DNA from: Bradyrhizobium sp. AUGA SZCCT0176
Lineage (GTDB): Bacteria > Pseudomonadota > Alphaproteobacteria > Rhizobiales > Xanthobacteraceae
Length of the DNA stretch: 64,000 bases
Direction of reading: 5' to 3'
NCBI RefSeq assembly: GCF_018130145.1
Contig: NZ_JAFCMB010000014.1
Span: 1 to 64,000, forward strand
A model generated the notes under the pieces. That model had not been told where the DNA came from. It did not search any database and saw only the letters and a program-made list of their open reading frames with translations. Position numbers and translations under genes: made by a program. Positions 51,501 through 58,697 of this stretch are shown here, piece by piece (positions within the stretch are counted from its first letter, which is position 1; the number at the start of each line of letters is the position of its first letter).

Positions 51501-51992
51501 CGCGAGCGGCTCTTGACCTCGTTCGAAACCGTCAACGAGCACTTCAAACGGCTGTTCACCGAATTGTTCGGCGGCGGCGAAGCCGCATTGCACCTGATCG
51601 AGAGCGAAGATCCGCTCGAAGCCGGCCTCGAAATCATCGCCAAACCGCCCGGCAAGAAGCCGCAGACGCTCTCACTGCTGTCGGGCGGCGAGCAGGCGCT
51701 GACCGCGCTGGCGCTGATCTTTGCGGTGTTCCTCACCAATCCTTCGCCGATCTGCGTGCTGGACGAAGTCGACGCGCCGCTCGACGACCACAACGTCGAA
51801 CGGTTCTGCAACCTCTTGCATGAAATGACGTCCTCGACCGAAACCCGCTTCATCATCATCACGCATAATCCGATCACGATGGCGCGGATGAACCGGCTGT
51901 TCGGCGTCACCATGGCCGAACGCGGCGTCTCGCAGCTGGTCTCGGTCGGCCTCGACGACGCGGTGAAGATCCTCGACCAGCACGTGGCGTGA
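48528..51992 (+). CDS. smc: Chromosome segregation protein SMC
   Basis: A 1154-residue SMC ATPase that organises and segregates chromosomes. The Walker A is GPNGCGKS (residues 31-38), the signature is LLSGGEQALTALALIF near the C-terminus, and Walker B is ICVLDEVDAPLDDHNVERF. Two long coiled coils (about 165-495 and 650-1000) flank the hinge, where IIDGVTVTKGYEKALGAVLGDDLDAP is conserved. The start is the ATG at 48528, preferred over the GTG two codons upstream. The region before it holds five GANTC sites, so CcrM methylation may influence its expression. It needs ScpA and ScpB, not in this window. Confidence 0.97.
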   Translation: MKLTRLRLHGFKSFVEPTDFMIEPGLTGVVGPNGCGKSNLVEALRWAMGETSHKSLRAADMDAVIFAGSGNRPARNHAEVVMTIDNADRSAPAAMNDREILEISRRIEREAGSVYRINGRDVRARDVQILFADAATGARSPALVHQGKIGEIIQAKPEQRRRVLEDAAGVAGLHARRHEAELRLRAAETNLTRVEDVIGQLSGQVDGLKKQARQAIRFREVAAKVRKTEATLFHLRWLEANTDVAEAARTHDLNVREMAERTREQAEAARIQAIRASELPALREGEARAAAGLQRLTNARELLDREEERAKERVAELDRRLTQFTADIAREQQQTSDAEVALLRLDTEDSEIKEEIKSRVEKRSGVDERVSEAEATLAAAERMFSELTTVLADLTAKRNQLEAGVRTHRDRLARLDQEIANVQAEETKLAQETGNLGDLDALAGAMETAQETLAASEAAAQANEAGHVAARARLEASRAPLAEADKRVQRLETEARTISKLVNGETKNLWPPIIDGVTVTKGYEKALGAVLGDDLDAPIDPSAPMRWTNAGATFDDPALPAGVEALAAHVEAPSELARRLAQIGVVAKERGAELVSQLKTGQRLVSLEGDVWRWDGFVAAAHAPTGAARRLAERARLVDIENELEQARSDAAAKRQALEDAESELKAASGAESAARDAWRAAQREADAARERHAATEREINRHAARKATLTEAHTRIAADRAEVEAAHENANAVLAELPPSLETETRLATVRTDIEGHRRFAAQVRAEAQALAREAELADRRVQAILAERTEWQNRKQSAASQVSTIEARVTEVTAERAELEDAPALFAQKRRALISEIESAESARRVAADALAAAESVMAETDREAKASLEALSSAREACARAEERMDGTRRRLSDIEREIHDMLEVEPHAVAGLAELEPGAELPPLAEIEENLEKLRRDRERLGAVNLRAEEELREVETQHTALTTERDDLVEAIKRLRQGIQSLNKEARERLLTSFETVNEHFKRLFTELFGGGEAALHLIESEDPLEAGLEIIAKPPGKKPQTLSLLSGGEQALTALALIFAVFLTNPSPICVLDEVDAPLDDHNVERFCNLLHEMTSSTETRFIIITHNPITMARMNRLFGVTMAERGVSQLVSVGLDDAVKILDQHVA

Positions 51993-52009
51993 TGTCGTGA
52001 CACCCGATC

Positions 52010-52441
52010 ATGACTGACGAATCGCTACGAAGCGTCGCCTACCACGAAGCAGGACACGCGGTCGTCGCGCTGGCGCTCTGCCTTAAGGTCGCAAGGGTCG
52101 AGATTTTTGAGACTGACTATTCAGGCGGTACCGATGCCGCGCTCGCCGACCAGTTGCCCATCGTGGACCAGATTGCAATTTGCGTCGCAGGGATGAACGC
52201 CTGTGAAATGTTCAGTGCGCCCCCGTCTCACGAACTTGCCAACATGGGCGACCACGGCATGGTCATAGGACTACTCGCCGAAATTGACGAAGTCGAAGGC
52301 GACATCTTGCGTGACAAAGGACACCAGCGCGCATGGGATTTGTTAAAGACTCACGCGAGCAGCGTCGATGACATCGCGGCTCAGTTACTCGCGCAACGAA
52401 AGATCGATTTGACTGGATATGTGCTCAGTACAAGTTCGTAG
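52010..52441 (+). CDS. FtsH/M41-like peptidase domain protein
   Basis: A 143-residue protein with the zinc motif YHEAGHAVVALAL (His12, Glu13, His16), which matches the M41 (FtsH) peptidase, and a later LANMGDHGMVIGLLAEID that could provide the third ligand. It lacks the AAA ATPase and membrane parts of FtsH. Stand-alone proteins of this kind are found in accessory regions, but their targets are unknown. It is 18 bases after smc, but codon use (TTA, CTG mix) differs from smc. The TAG stop is the beginning of a family D repeat (52438). Confidence 0.75.
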   Translation: MTDESLRSVAYHEAGHAVVALALCLKVARVEIFETDYSGGTDAALADQLPIVDQIAICVAGMNACEMFSAPPSHELANMGDHGMVIGLLAEIDEVEGDILRDKGHQRAWDLLKTHASSVDDIAAQLLAQRKIDLTGYVLSTSS

Positions 52442-52470
52442 GATGGGTAGAGCTATTCGCGAAACCCATC
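52438..52470. repeat. Family D repeat, short copy (copy 4)
   Basis: gtaggatgggtagagctatt then cgcgaaacccatc. The pair gatgggt/acccatc can still form a stem. It is truncated relative to the copy at 33171. The TAG stop of the preceding gene is bases 2-4. Confidence 0.75.
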
Positions 52471-52712
52471 AACTTCGATCGCGGATTCAATCGCATCCGC
52501 AAACGTCGAACTTTTGATCCCGGCTGCTCATGACTTTGGGTCAGTTCGGCCGCTGCTTCGGGGGCATCGAAGCCAAAGTGGATGACCAAGTGCCCTTGGC
52601 TTGCTTTCGCCGAAGGTGGTGGAGCAGCTGGGGTATGTGATGGAGATCGTGCGGGAGCGAGCGTGATTCGCTTGCATCACGCTGTGAAGCATGAACGCTG
52701 CTAGCAGCCACT
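52471..52712. other. 242-base gap without a supported gene
   Basis: Between the M41-like gene's repeat and the minus-strand hypothetical gene. It holds only short open frames on both strands (for example 52528-52716 minus) with no start signal or family likeness, and no repeat beyond the short family D unit. Confidence 0.35.
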
Positions 52713-53417
52713 TCAATTCGTCGTGGTCTTGAGGCCGCGCATGGACACGAGCTTTTCCTCACGAAATCGGAGAATGAGCCATGCGGTCTCCTCGAAACCG
52801 TCTGCGAGCTTTCCGTGGTGAGAATACACCATCTGAGCAGCTTCCGACTTCGACGGCGGTCCCAGCGCCGTGACTACCTCCTGACGCGACATACCTAAAT
52901 GCAGCTTGCCGTCGAAGACGAGGGGCGCGAACTTTTCCGGGATGACGGCGCAATCGGTCGAGGTCTCGGTGTCTTTCTCGGTGAGCTCTTCAACGATCTC
53001 TGTGACGCGATGGTCCGGGCCGCCCATCTCTCCGTGGGACACGACCCATAGCCGATGCTGCGCGCGCCTATAACACAGCCAATAGATGCTACCTCCAGCG
53101 TCGCCCTGGTGTTGGATGGTCCCTTCGCCCACGGCCTTGCGGACCGCGCCGAGCGGCGTCTCCTCGAAGCGGCCGGCGAATGCGCCTAGCGAAAAGCGGG
53201 TCGCCAATCTCTTCACGACCGTCGGCGGCACGCGCTCGAACGCATGCTCGTCGACTGGCGGCGGCGGTGTCTGCGCGGAGCAGTCGTACGCGGGGATCGC
53301 GAAAAGGAGAAGCAGCAAGAAGAGCGTCTTTCGACCACCAACTCGGAATTGCCTTACATGGTCCGAGAGGAAGGACCTCACAATTGGGCGCGGGAATTCT
53401 TCGATAATGCTTGCCAT
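52713..53417 (-). CDS. Hypothetical secreted protein
   Basis: About 234 residues, not recognised. It carries a hydrophobic segment KTLFLLLLLFAIPAYDCSAQ near residue 31-50 that looks like a signal peptide, then a mostly polar domain with WLCYRRAQHRLWVVSHGEMGGPDHRVTE, HLGMSRQEVVTALGPPSKSE (a short SmpA/OmlA-like turn) and a C-terminal EETAWLILRFREEKLVSMRG. The pattern GMSRQEVVTALGPP is found in BamE-like lipoproteins. The start is uncertain: ATG at 53417 is used, 53432 is in frame. It is inside the accessory pocket beside the insertion sequence. Confidence 0.6.
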   Translation of the reverse strand: MASIIEEFPRPIVRSFLSDHVRQFRVGGRKTLFLLLLLFAIPAYDCSAQTPPPPVDEHAFERVPPTVVKRLATRFSLGAFAGRFEETPLGAVRKAVGEGTIQHQGDAGGSIYWLCYRRAQHRLWVVSHGEMGGPDHRVTEIVEELTEKDTETSTDCAVIPEKFAPLVFDGKLHLGMSRQEVVTALGPPSKSEAAQMVYSHHGKLADGFEETAWLILRFREEKLVSMRGLKTTTN

Positions 53418-53494
53418 GCCACTTGGTCGCATCAGGCCGGCAAGGGTTCAACGGCCCCAAAACTCGGGCACAGTGTCGCGAAAATGCTCCCCGC

Positions 53495-53588
53495 TGTCAT
53501 TGTCCGGCTCGACCGGACGATCCAGTATTCCAGAGACGCCGATGATAGAACCGGGAAGCCGCGGCGTACTGGATCACCCGCTTTCGCG
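53495..53588. repeat. Family H repeat interrupted by the IS
   Basis: tgtcattgtccggctcgacc...ggacgatccag and later gcggcgtactggatcacccg form the left part of a repeat, whose right part (ctttcgcgggtgacgacag) is found at 54763-54781 beyond the IS. Joined, they give the common repeat end ggatcacccg-ctttcgcgggtgacgac. The IS thus split the repeat. Confidence 0.7.
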
Positions 53589-54760
53589 AGGGCTTTGCAG
53601 AAGTCGGCCGGGATGATTCTCTTTAGCGAAGGATTCGCTGGAGGAAGCTGATGGCGGAGCGTCAGATTGGTCAATTGAGCTTTACGGACGAGTTGGTGAA
53701 TGACGCCGCTCGGGCCAATGCGCCGTTGCCGCGGGTGTCGGAACTGGTCGACTGGACCGCGATTGAGGCGCTGCTGAGCGGCTTGCGGAGCGGGTCTATG
53801 GGAGCGCCAGCTTACCCGTCGCTGGCGCTGTTCAAGGCTCTGTTGCTGCAGCAATGGTACGGGCTGTCCGATCCAGGACTTGAAGAAGCCCTGGTGGACC
53901 GCCTGTCGTTTCGGCGTTTTCTGGGCCTGTCGCTGAGTGAGCCTGTACCTGATCATTCCACGCTGTGGCGCTTCCGCGAGCAATTGGCCACCAGTGGGCT
54001 GGCCGAGCGCGCCTTTGCCCTGATCACAGCGCAGATCGAGAAGTCCGGCTTCGTCTTGAAGCGCGGCACTTTGATTGACGCTTCGCTGATCCGCTCGGCA
54101 GTTAATCCGCCTGAACCACCGGATGCCCCTTTGCCACCGGATGCGGACGGGCGGCCCGCCAGCAAGCTGGTTAAAAGCGCTCACGATCCCGACGCGGCCT
54201 GGACCAAGAAGGATGGCAAATATGCCTTCGGCTATAAGATGCATGTGGCGATGGACCAAGGCAGCCGCATCATCCGCCGCCTCGCCTTTACGCCAGCCAA
54301 CGTCAACGACACCGTCTCCGCCGACGGACTGATCTGCGGCGACGAGGCAACGGTCTATGCCGACAAAGCCTACGACAGCCATGCGCGCCGCGTGCGATTG
54401 AAGGAGATGGGTATTCGCGATGGCATTATGCGCAGACATAACCGCTGGCTTCGCTTGGGACCGTGGGCGGTGCGTCGGAACGAAGTCATCTCGCATCGGC
54501 GCGCGCCGATCGAGCCGTTGTTTGCATTGCTCAAACGCGTCTACGGTTTCGCGCGGGCGCGCTATCGGGGACTGATGCGCAACGCGGCAGCATTCCAGCT
54601 CGCCGCTACCGCGATCAATCTCCAGCGATGGGCAAAGATACCACCCCACGCCGCCTAACCAGTCGAGGCGTCCAGCCATTAGGGCTCAATCACGCCACCT
54701 GAGGACCAATAGCACCCGCGCTTATATCCCCGTCGATCTGCTCGACTTCTGCAAAGCCCT
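53589..54760 (+). mobile_element. IS5-family insertion sequence
   Basis: A 1172-base element. The terminal inverted repeats are AGGGCTTTGCAGAAGTCG, perfect over 18 bases (53589-53606 and its complement 54743-54760). The sequence CGCTTTCGCG (53579-53588 and 54761-54770) is repeated directly on both sides, up to 10 bases; because the terminal bases are symmetric the real target duplication may be 8 to 10 bases. The GGCTTTG start of the ends is like IS903-type elements. It carries a single transposase gene. Confidence 0.9.
53651..54658 (+). CDS. IS5-family transposase
   Basis: A 335-residue DDE transposase. The N-terminal DUF772-like part has YPSLALFKALLLQQWYGLSD and PVPDHSTLWRFREQL. The catalytic acids are in RGTLIDASLIRSAV (Asp143), VYADKAYDSHARR (Asp238) and SHRRAPIEPLFALLKRVYGFARARYRG (Glu288), so the enzyme appears complete. 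The frame has no interruption. GGAGGAAGCTG is an excellent ribosome-binding site before the ATG at 53651. It is likely active or only recently silenced. Confidence 0.94.
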   Translation: MAERQIGQLSFTDELVNDAARANAPLPRVSELVDWTAIEALLSGLRSGSMGAPAYPSLALFKALLLQQWYGLSDPGLEEALVDRLSFRRFLGLSLSEPVPDHSTLWRFREQLATSGLAERAFALITAQIEKSGFVLKRGTLIDASLIRSAVNPPEPPDAPLPPDADGRPASKLVKSAHDPDAAWTKKDGKYAFGYKMHVAMDQGSRIIRRLAFTPANVNDTVSADGLICGDEATVYADKAYDSHARRVRLKEMGIRDGIMRRHNRWLRLGPWAVRRNEVISHRRAPIEPLFALLKRVYGFARARYRGLMRNAAAFQLAATAINLQRWAKIPPHAA

Positions 54761-54819
54761 CGCTTTCGCGGGTGACGACAGCTGTGTATGGAGTGACTTC
54801 GGAACATGACGAAGAAGCG

Positions 54820-55794
54820 ATGACCTCACCCGACCTCCCCGCCGAACTGAAATCCGCGCTTGAAGCCAAACTCAAGGGCTTCTCGCGCAGTGACGCGGCC
54901 GGGCGCTCGGCGGCGATCTCGAAAAACTACCGCGACGGCGGCGGCTCCGGCGCGATCCGCTCCGAGACCGATGCGCTGGCCTATGCGCTGGCGCGGATGC
55001 CCGCGACCTATGCCGCGGTGACCGCCAGCCTGAACGCGCTGTGCGAGATCCGCACCGATTTTGCGCCAAGAACCCTGCTCGATATCGGCGCCGGACCGGG
55101 GACAGCAAGCTGGGCCGCGGCGGAAGCATTCTCGACACTGCAAACCTTCACGCTTCTCGACGCCAACGACGCGTTGCGTAAACTGGCGCTCGACCTGGTC
55201 AGCGAGAGTTTTCGCCTGCGCGAGCTCCATTACGAACGTGGCGAGGCCCGCAATTCGCTGATCAAGGCCGAAGCCGCGGACCTCGTTGTGGCGAGCTACG
55301 TGATCGGCGAGCTCAGTGCGGCCGAACAGGCAGCACTGGCCACGCTGATGTGGGAAAAGACCGGCGATACGCTGCTGGTGGTCGAACCCGGCACGCCGGC
55401 CGGCTATGCCCGAGTCATCGCGCTGCGCGAACGCCTGATCGCAGCCGGCGCGCATGTCGCCGCGCCCTGCCCGCACGACGGAACATGTCCGCTTCAAGCG
55501 CCGGACTGGTGCCATTTCACCCAACGCCTGCAGCGCTCTCGGGCGCACAAGCAGGTCAAAGGCGCCGAGCTGCCGTTTGAGGACGAAAGATTCGCCTATG
55601 TGGCGCTGACGCGCAGCCCTCTTGCAGCACGCCCGTCCCGGGTGCTGGCGCAGCCCGCCGTTTCCAAGGTCGAGGTCACGGCCAAGCTCTGCACCCCGGC
55701 TGGCCTCGTCCTCAGCCGGACGCCCCGACGCGCCAAGGCGGATTACGCCCTGGCCCGGCGCTGGCGCTGGGGGGATGCAGTGGTCGAGCCATGA
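54820..55794 (+). CDS. Rsm22-like small-subunit rRNA methyltransferase
   Basis: A 324-residue protein of the Rsm22 type. Motif I of the methyltransferase fold is RTLLDIGAGPGTASWAAAEAF, and the end has the cysteine-rich stretch APCPHDGTCPLQAPDWCHFTQRLQRSRAHKQVKG (CPHDG-C-W-CHF), which in mitochondrial Rsm22 binds an iron-sulphur cluster. It acts on the small ribosomal subunit in eukaryotic mitochondria; the bacterial target is not proved. Start ATG at 54820. It lies next to the IS at its left and next to a LemA-M48 pair at its right. Confidence 0.85.
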   Translation: MTSPDLPAELKSALEAKLKGFSRSDAAGRSAAISKNYRDGGGSGAIRSETDALAYALARMPATYAAVTASLNALCEIRTDFAPRTLLDIGAGPGTASWAAAEAFSTLQTFTLLDANDALRKLALDLVSESFRLRELHYERGEARNSLIKAEAADLVVASYVIGELSAAEQAALATLMWEKTGDTLLVVEPGTPAGYARVIALRERLIAAGAHVAAPCPHDGTCPLQAPDWCHFTQRLQRSRAHKQVKGAELPFEDERFAYVALTRSPLAARPSRVLAQPAVSKVEVTAKLCTPAGLVLSRTPRRAKADYALARRWRWGDAVVEP

Positions 55795-55909
55795 ACTTAT
55801 CCCGGCCTGGTTTCGACTAAACCAAGCCCCCACGTCGCGGCGGGCTGCCGCACGCCCCGGTTTTCGTCTAGGTTCCACACTTTCTTCGCCTCATCAGGAG
55901 TTGTTTGCC

Positions 55910-56470
55910 ATGTCGACGAGCTGGATCGTTATCGGCGTCATTGTCATTCTCGTGCTGTTCGCCATCGGTGCGTATAACCGCCTGGTCGCGCTGAGCCAGC
56001 GTGTCGGCCAGGCCTTTGCCGACATCGACGTGCAGCTCAAGCAGCGCCACGACCTGATCCCGAACCTGGTGGAGACCGTGAAGGGCTACGCCAGCCACGA
56101 GCGCGGCACGCTCGACGACGTGATCAAGGCCCGCAACTCCGCGATGTCCGCGCAAGGGCCGGCGCAGATCGGCGCCGCCGAGAACCAGCTGAGCGGTGCG
56201 CTCGGCCGCCTGATCGCGCTGTCGGAGGCCTATCCGGACCTCAAGGCCAACACCAATTTCCAGCAGCTCGCCGGCGAACTGTCCGACCTCGAAAACAAGA
56301 TCGCCTCGAGCCGCCGCTTCTTCAACAACGCGGTTCAGGAATACAACACCGGCATCCAGCAGCTGCCCGCCGCGCTGTTCGCCGGCATGTTCGGCTTCAC
56401 CAAAAAGGAATTCTTCGACCTCGGCGCCAGCCGCACCGAAGTCGAGGTCGTGCCGACCGTGAAGTTCTAA
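55910..56470 (+). CDS. LemA family protein
   Basis: A 186-residue LemA protein: N-terminal membrane helix WIVIGVIVILVLFAIGAYNRL, then a long helical bundle with QRHDLIPNLVETVKGYASHERGTLDDVIKARN, the family signature, and RRFFNNAVQEYNTGIQQLPAALFAGMFGF. LemA proteins are exposed in the periplasm by one N-terminal anchor. AGGAG precedes the ATG at 55910. The M48 protease gene begins 34 bases after its stop; a LemA-M48 pair is common in bacteria. Confidence 0.93.
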   Translation: MSTSWIVIGVIVILVLFAIGAYNRLVALSQRVGQAFADIDVQLKQRHDLIPNLVETVKGYASHERGTLDDVIKARNSAMSAQGPAQIGAAENQLSGALGRLIALSEAYPDLKANTNFQQLAGELSDLENKIASSRRFFNNAVQEYNTGIQQLPAALFAGMFGFTKKEFFDLGASRTEVEVVPTVKF

Positions 56471-56503
56471 CGGCCGCGACGTCCCAGCGAGAAGCAGCAC
56501 ATC

Positions 56504-57715
56504 ATGGCCGCGTACGGGCTCTACACGCATATCGCATCGAACAAGTTCCGTTCGATGCTGCTGCTCGCCGGCCTGTTCCTGCTGATCTACGTGCTGGTCT
56601 ATGCCGGCGCGCTGCTCGCGGAAGTCGTGATCCGCAGTGACCGCTCGGTCGATTATTATTTGCGGACAGCGGGGCGCGATCTGGTCACGGCCTTTCCCTA
56701 TGCCACCGGCATCGCGGCGCTCTGGATCGTGATCGCCTATTTCTTCCATCAGAACATGATCGACGCCGTCACCGGCGGCGAGGACGTGACGCGAAAGCAG
56801 CAGCCGCGGCTCTATAATCTCCTGGAAAACCTCTGCATCTCGCGCGGCCTTCCGATGCCGAAGCTGAAGGTGATGGACAGCCCGGCGCTGAACGCATTCG
56901 CGAGCGGCCTCAACCGCCGGCAATACGCCATCACCGTCACCACAGGGCTGCTGAGGACGCTCAACGACCAGGAGGTCGAGGCGGTGCTGGGCCATGAGCT
57001 GACCCATATCCGCAACGGCGACGTGCAGCTGATGGTGATCGCGGTCATCATCGCCGGCGTGGTCGGCTTCTTCGGCGAACTGTTCTTCCGCATGTTCACC
57101 AACCTGTCGTGGAATTCGTCCGGCGGATCGTGGTCATCCTCGTCCTCGCGTTCGTCGTCCTCTTCGTCGTCGGACAGCGACAACAAGAGCTCCGGCGGCG
57201 GCGCGATCATCGTCGTCATCATCGCGGTCGCGCTGATCCTGCTGGCCTGGCTGCTGTCGCAGGTGGTCAAACTGGCGCTGTCGCGGTCGCGCGAATTGCT
57301 GGCCGACGCCGGCTCGGTCGAACTGACCAAGAACCCGGACGCCATGATCACGGCACTGCGCAAGATCGAAAATCGCGGCGAGCTTCCCGGCGCCACCTCG
57401 GCCGTGATGGAACTGTGCTTCGACAATCCCCGCGAGGGATTTGCCGATCTGTTCGCGACCCATCCGTCGGTGGATTCGCGGGTCAAGGCGCTCGTGCAGT
57501 ACGCCGGCGGCCGCGATCCCGGCCCGCTGGCCTTGCCTGACGAGGCCGACGACGAGCCGGAGGATCAGGCGGAACCGCAGTCGGCGGATCAACTGCCGCC
57601 CCCGGTCACCCACGGTCCGTGGAGCGATGCCGCAGCGCCCGCGGGCCTGCCGCAAGGTCAGCGGCAGGGCGCACGACAGGGTCCTGGCTGGGGACCCTGG
57701 GGCCGGCACAGCTGA
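56504..57715 (+). CDS. M48 family metalloprotease (HtpX-like)
   Basis: A 403-residue membrane protease. Two N-terminal membrane helices (SMLLLAGLFLLIYVLVYAG and YATGIAALWIVIAYFF) precede the zinc motif GHELTH (His164-His168). A third (VIAVIIAGVVGFFGEL) and a fourth helix follow, then a serine-rich insert (about 210-236) and SRSRELLADAGSVEL, the usual position of the third ligand (Glu). The C-terminal tail is acidic and rich in Pro and Gln. HtpX-like proteins degrade misfolded membrane proteins. The serine run is unusual. Confidence 0.9.
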   Translation: MAAYGLYTHIASNKFRSMLLLAGLFLLIYVLVYAGALLAEVVIRSDRSVDYYLRTAGRDLVTAFPYATGIAALWIVIAYFFHQNMIDAVTGGEDVTRKQQPRLYNLLENLCISRGLPMPKLKVMDSPALNAFASGLNRRQYAITVTTGLLRTLNDQEVEAVLGHELTHIRNGDVQLMVIAVIIAGVVGFFGELFFRMFTNLSWNSSGGSWSSSSSRSSSSSSSDSDNKSSGGGAIIVVIIAVALILLAWLLSQVVKLALSRSRELLADAGSVELTKNPDAMITALRKIENRGELPGATSAVMELCFDNPREGFADLFATHPSVDSRVKALVQYAGGRDPGPLALPDEADDEPEDQAEPQSADQLPPPVTHGPWSDAAAPAGLPQGQRQGARQGPGWGPWGRHS

Positions 57716-57832
57716 GCCCTCGGTACGGCGCCATTAACGAATTACCTACGAATAACGCCGGCGCGGGCTCAAGGAATTGAATTCTCCCTTGTTTCTGCCA
57801 TGTTCGCGCCCAAACAGGTATATGGGGACCTG

Positions 57833-57852
57833 CCGATCGCTCCCGCGATCGG
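57833..57852. promoter_or_regulatory. Palindrome upstream of the ParA-like gene
   Basis: CCGATCG-ctcccg-CGATCGG, perfect 7-base arms, 21 bases before the ATG at 57874. It may be an autoregulatory operator, as is known for ParA-type genes, or part of a leader hairpin. Confidence 0.45.
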
Positions 57853-57873
57853 GGGCGCGTAGTAGGAAATTCC

Positions 57874-58638
57874 ATGGCAAAGCCAGTCGTGATTGTGGTG
57901 GGCGCGGACAAGGGCGGGGTCGGCAAGACGACCGTGTCGCGAACGCTCCTGGATTATTTCAGTGCCAACAACGTCCCGACCCGGGCGTTCGACACCGAGT
58001 CGCCGCGCGGCACGCTGATGCGCTTCCACCCCGACATCACCCAGATCGTCGACATGACGACGACCGCGGACCAGATGAAGATCTTCGACACGCTCAATGC
58101 CGGGACCTCGGTGACCGTGATCGACGTGCGCGCCGGACTGCTGTCGCCGGCGCTGGCCTCGCTCCGCGACATCGGCTTTCTCGATGCCGCCAAGGCCGGC
58201 CAGATCACCTTTGCGGTGTTCCATATCCTGGGCCCCTCGATCGCCTCGCTGGACGAAATCGCCGAGACCGCCAATTTCATGCAGGGCGCCAAATATTACC
58301 TGGTGAAGAACTTCATCAACGACACCCAGTTCTTCCAGTGGGACCAGGCGACCTACAATTCCTATTTCCACCGCATCAAGGATGCCACCGAGCTCACGAT
58401 CCCCAAGCTCAACGAAATGGCCTATGAGCAGGTCGAGGTCTCCTCGGTGCCGTTCCTCAAATTCGTCGCCAACAAGGGCACCAACGACGAGGCCGCGAAC
58501 TATTCGTTCGTGCTCCGCGGCTATGTCCGGCACTGGCTCGCCAATGTCTGGAGCGAGTTCGACCGCATCAAGCTGACCGACCTGGTAGGCGGCGGCAGCG
58601 GCAGCGGCAAATCGAGCACCCGCAGCGGCGAAAAATAA
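57874..58638 (+). CDS. ParA-like ATPase (first of a pair)
   Basis: A 254-residue P-loop ATPase of the ParA/MinD class. The deviant Walker A motif KGGVGKTT (13-20) has the signature Lys13, and VTVIDVRAGLLS is the Walker B-like strand. The rest (GAKYYLVKNFINDTQFFQWD, PKLNEMAYEQVEVSSVPFLKFV) is not typical of chromosomal ParA or MinD and resembles plasmid-type relatives such as TraL/StbB-like proteins. No ParB or centromere-like array is next to it. The C-terminus is a Gly/Ser linker. It lies 60 bases before a second, divergent ATPase of the same fold. Confidence 0.75.
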   Translation: MAKPVVIVVGADKGGVGKTTVSRTLLDYFSANNVPTRAFDTESPRGTLMRFHPDITQIVDMTTTADQMKIFDTLNAGTSVTVIDVRAGLLSPALASLRDIGFLDAAKAGQITFAVFHILGPSIASLDEIAETANFMQGAKYYLVKNFINDTQFFQWDQATYNSYFHRIKDATELTIPKLNEMAYEQVEVSSVPFLKFVANKGTNDEAANYSFVLRGYVRHWLANVWSEFDRIKLTDLVGGGSGSGKSSTRSGEK

Positions 58639-58697
58639 TCGCGCCAGGTGCGCGATGGGGCTGGATTAGGCGGAAAAATCGCCTGATATAGCGCGTG

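Noticed and set aside
48986..52003. Antisense open frame of about 1000 residues opposite smc
   Set aside because: It is a shadow of the GC-rich smc coding sequence; the composition (Ser/Arg/Ala) is low-complexity and no family is recognised, whereas SMC motifs are complete on the other strand.
52528..52716. Short minus-strand frame between the M41-like and hypothetical genes
   Set aside because: No start signal, no conserved feature and unusual composition.
53432..54679. Antisense frame opposite the transposase
   Set aside because: A shadow of the transposase gene; no family and no ribosome-binding site.
53574..54775. Longer inverted repeats (tcacccgc...) as the ends of the IS
   Set aside because: These outer bases belong to the palindromic tip of the host repeat; the IS ends are the 18-base AGGGCTTTG repeats, since the flanking CGCTTTCGCG is a direct repeat.
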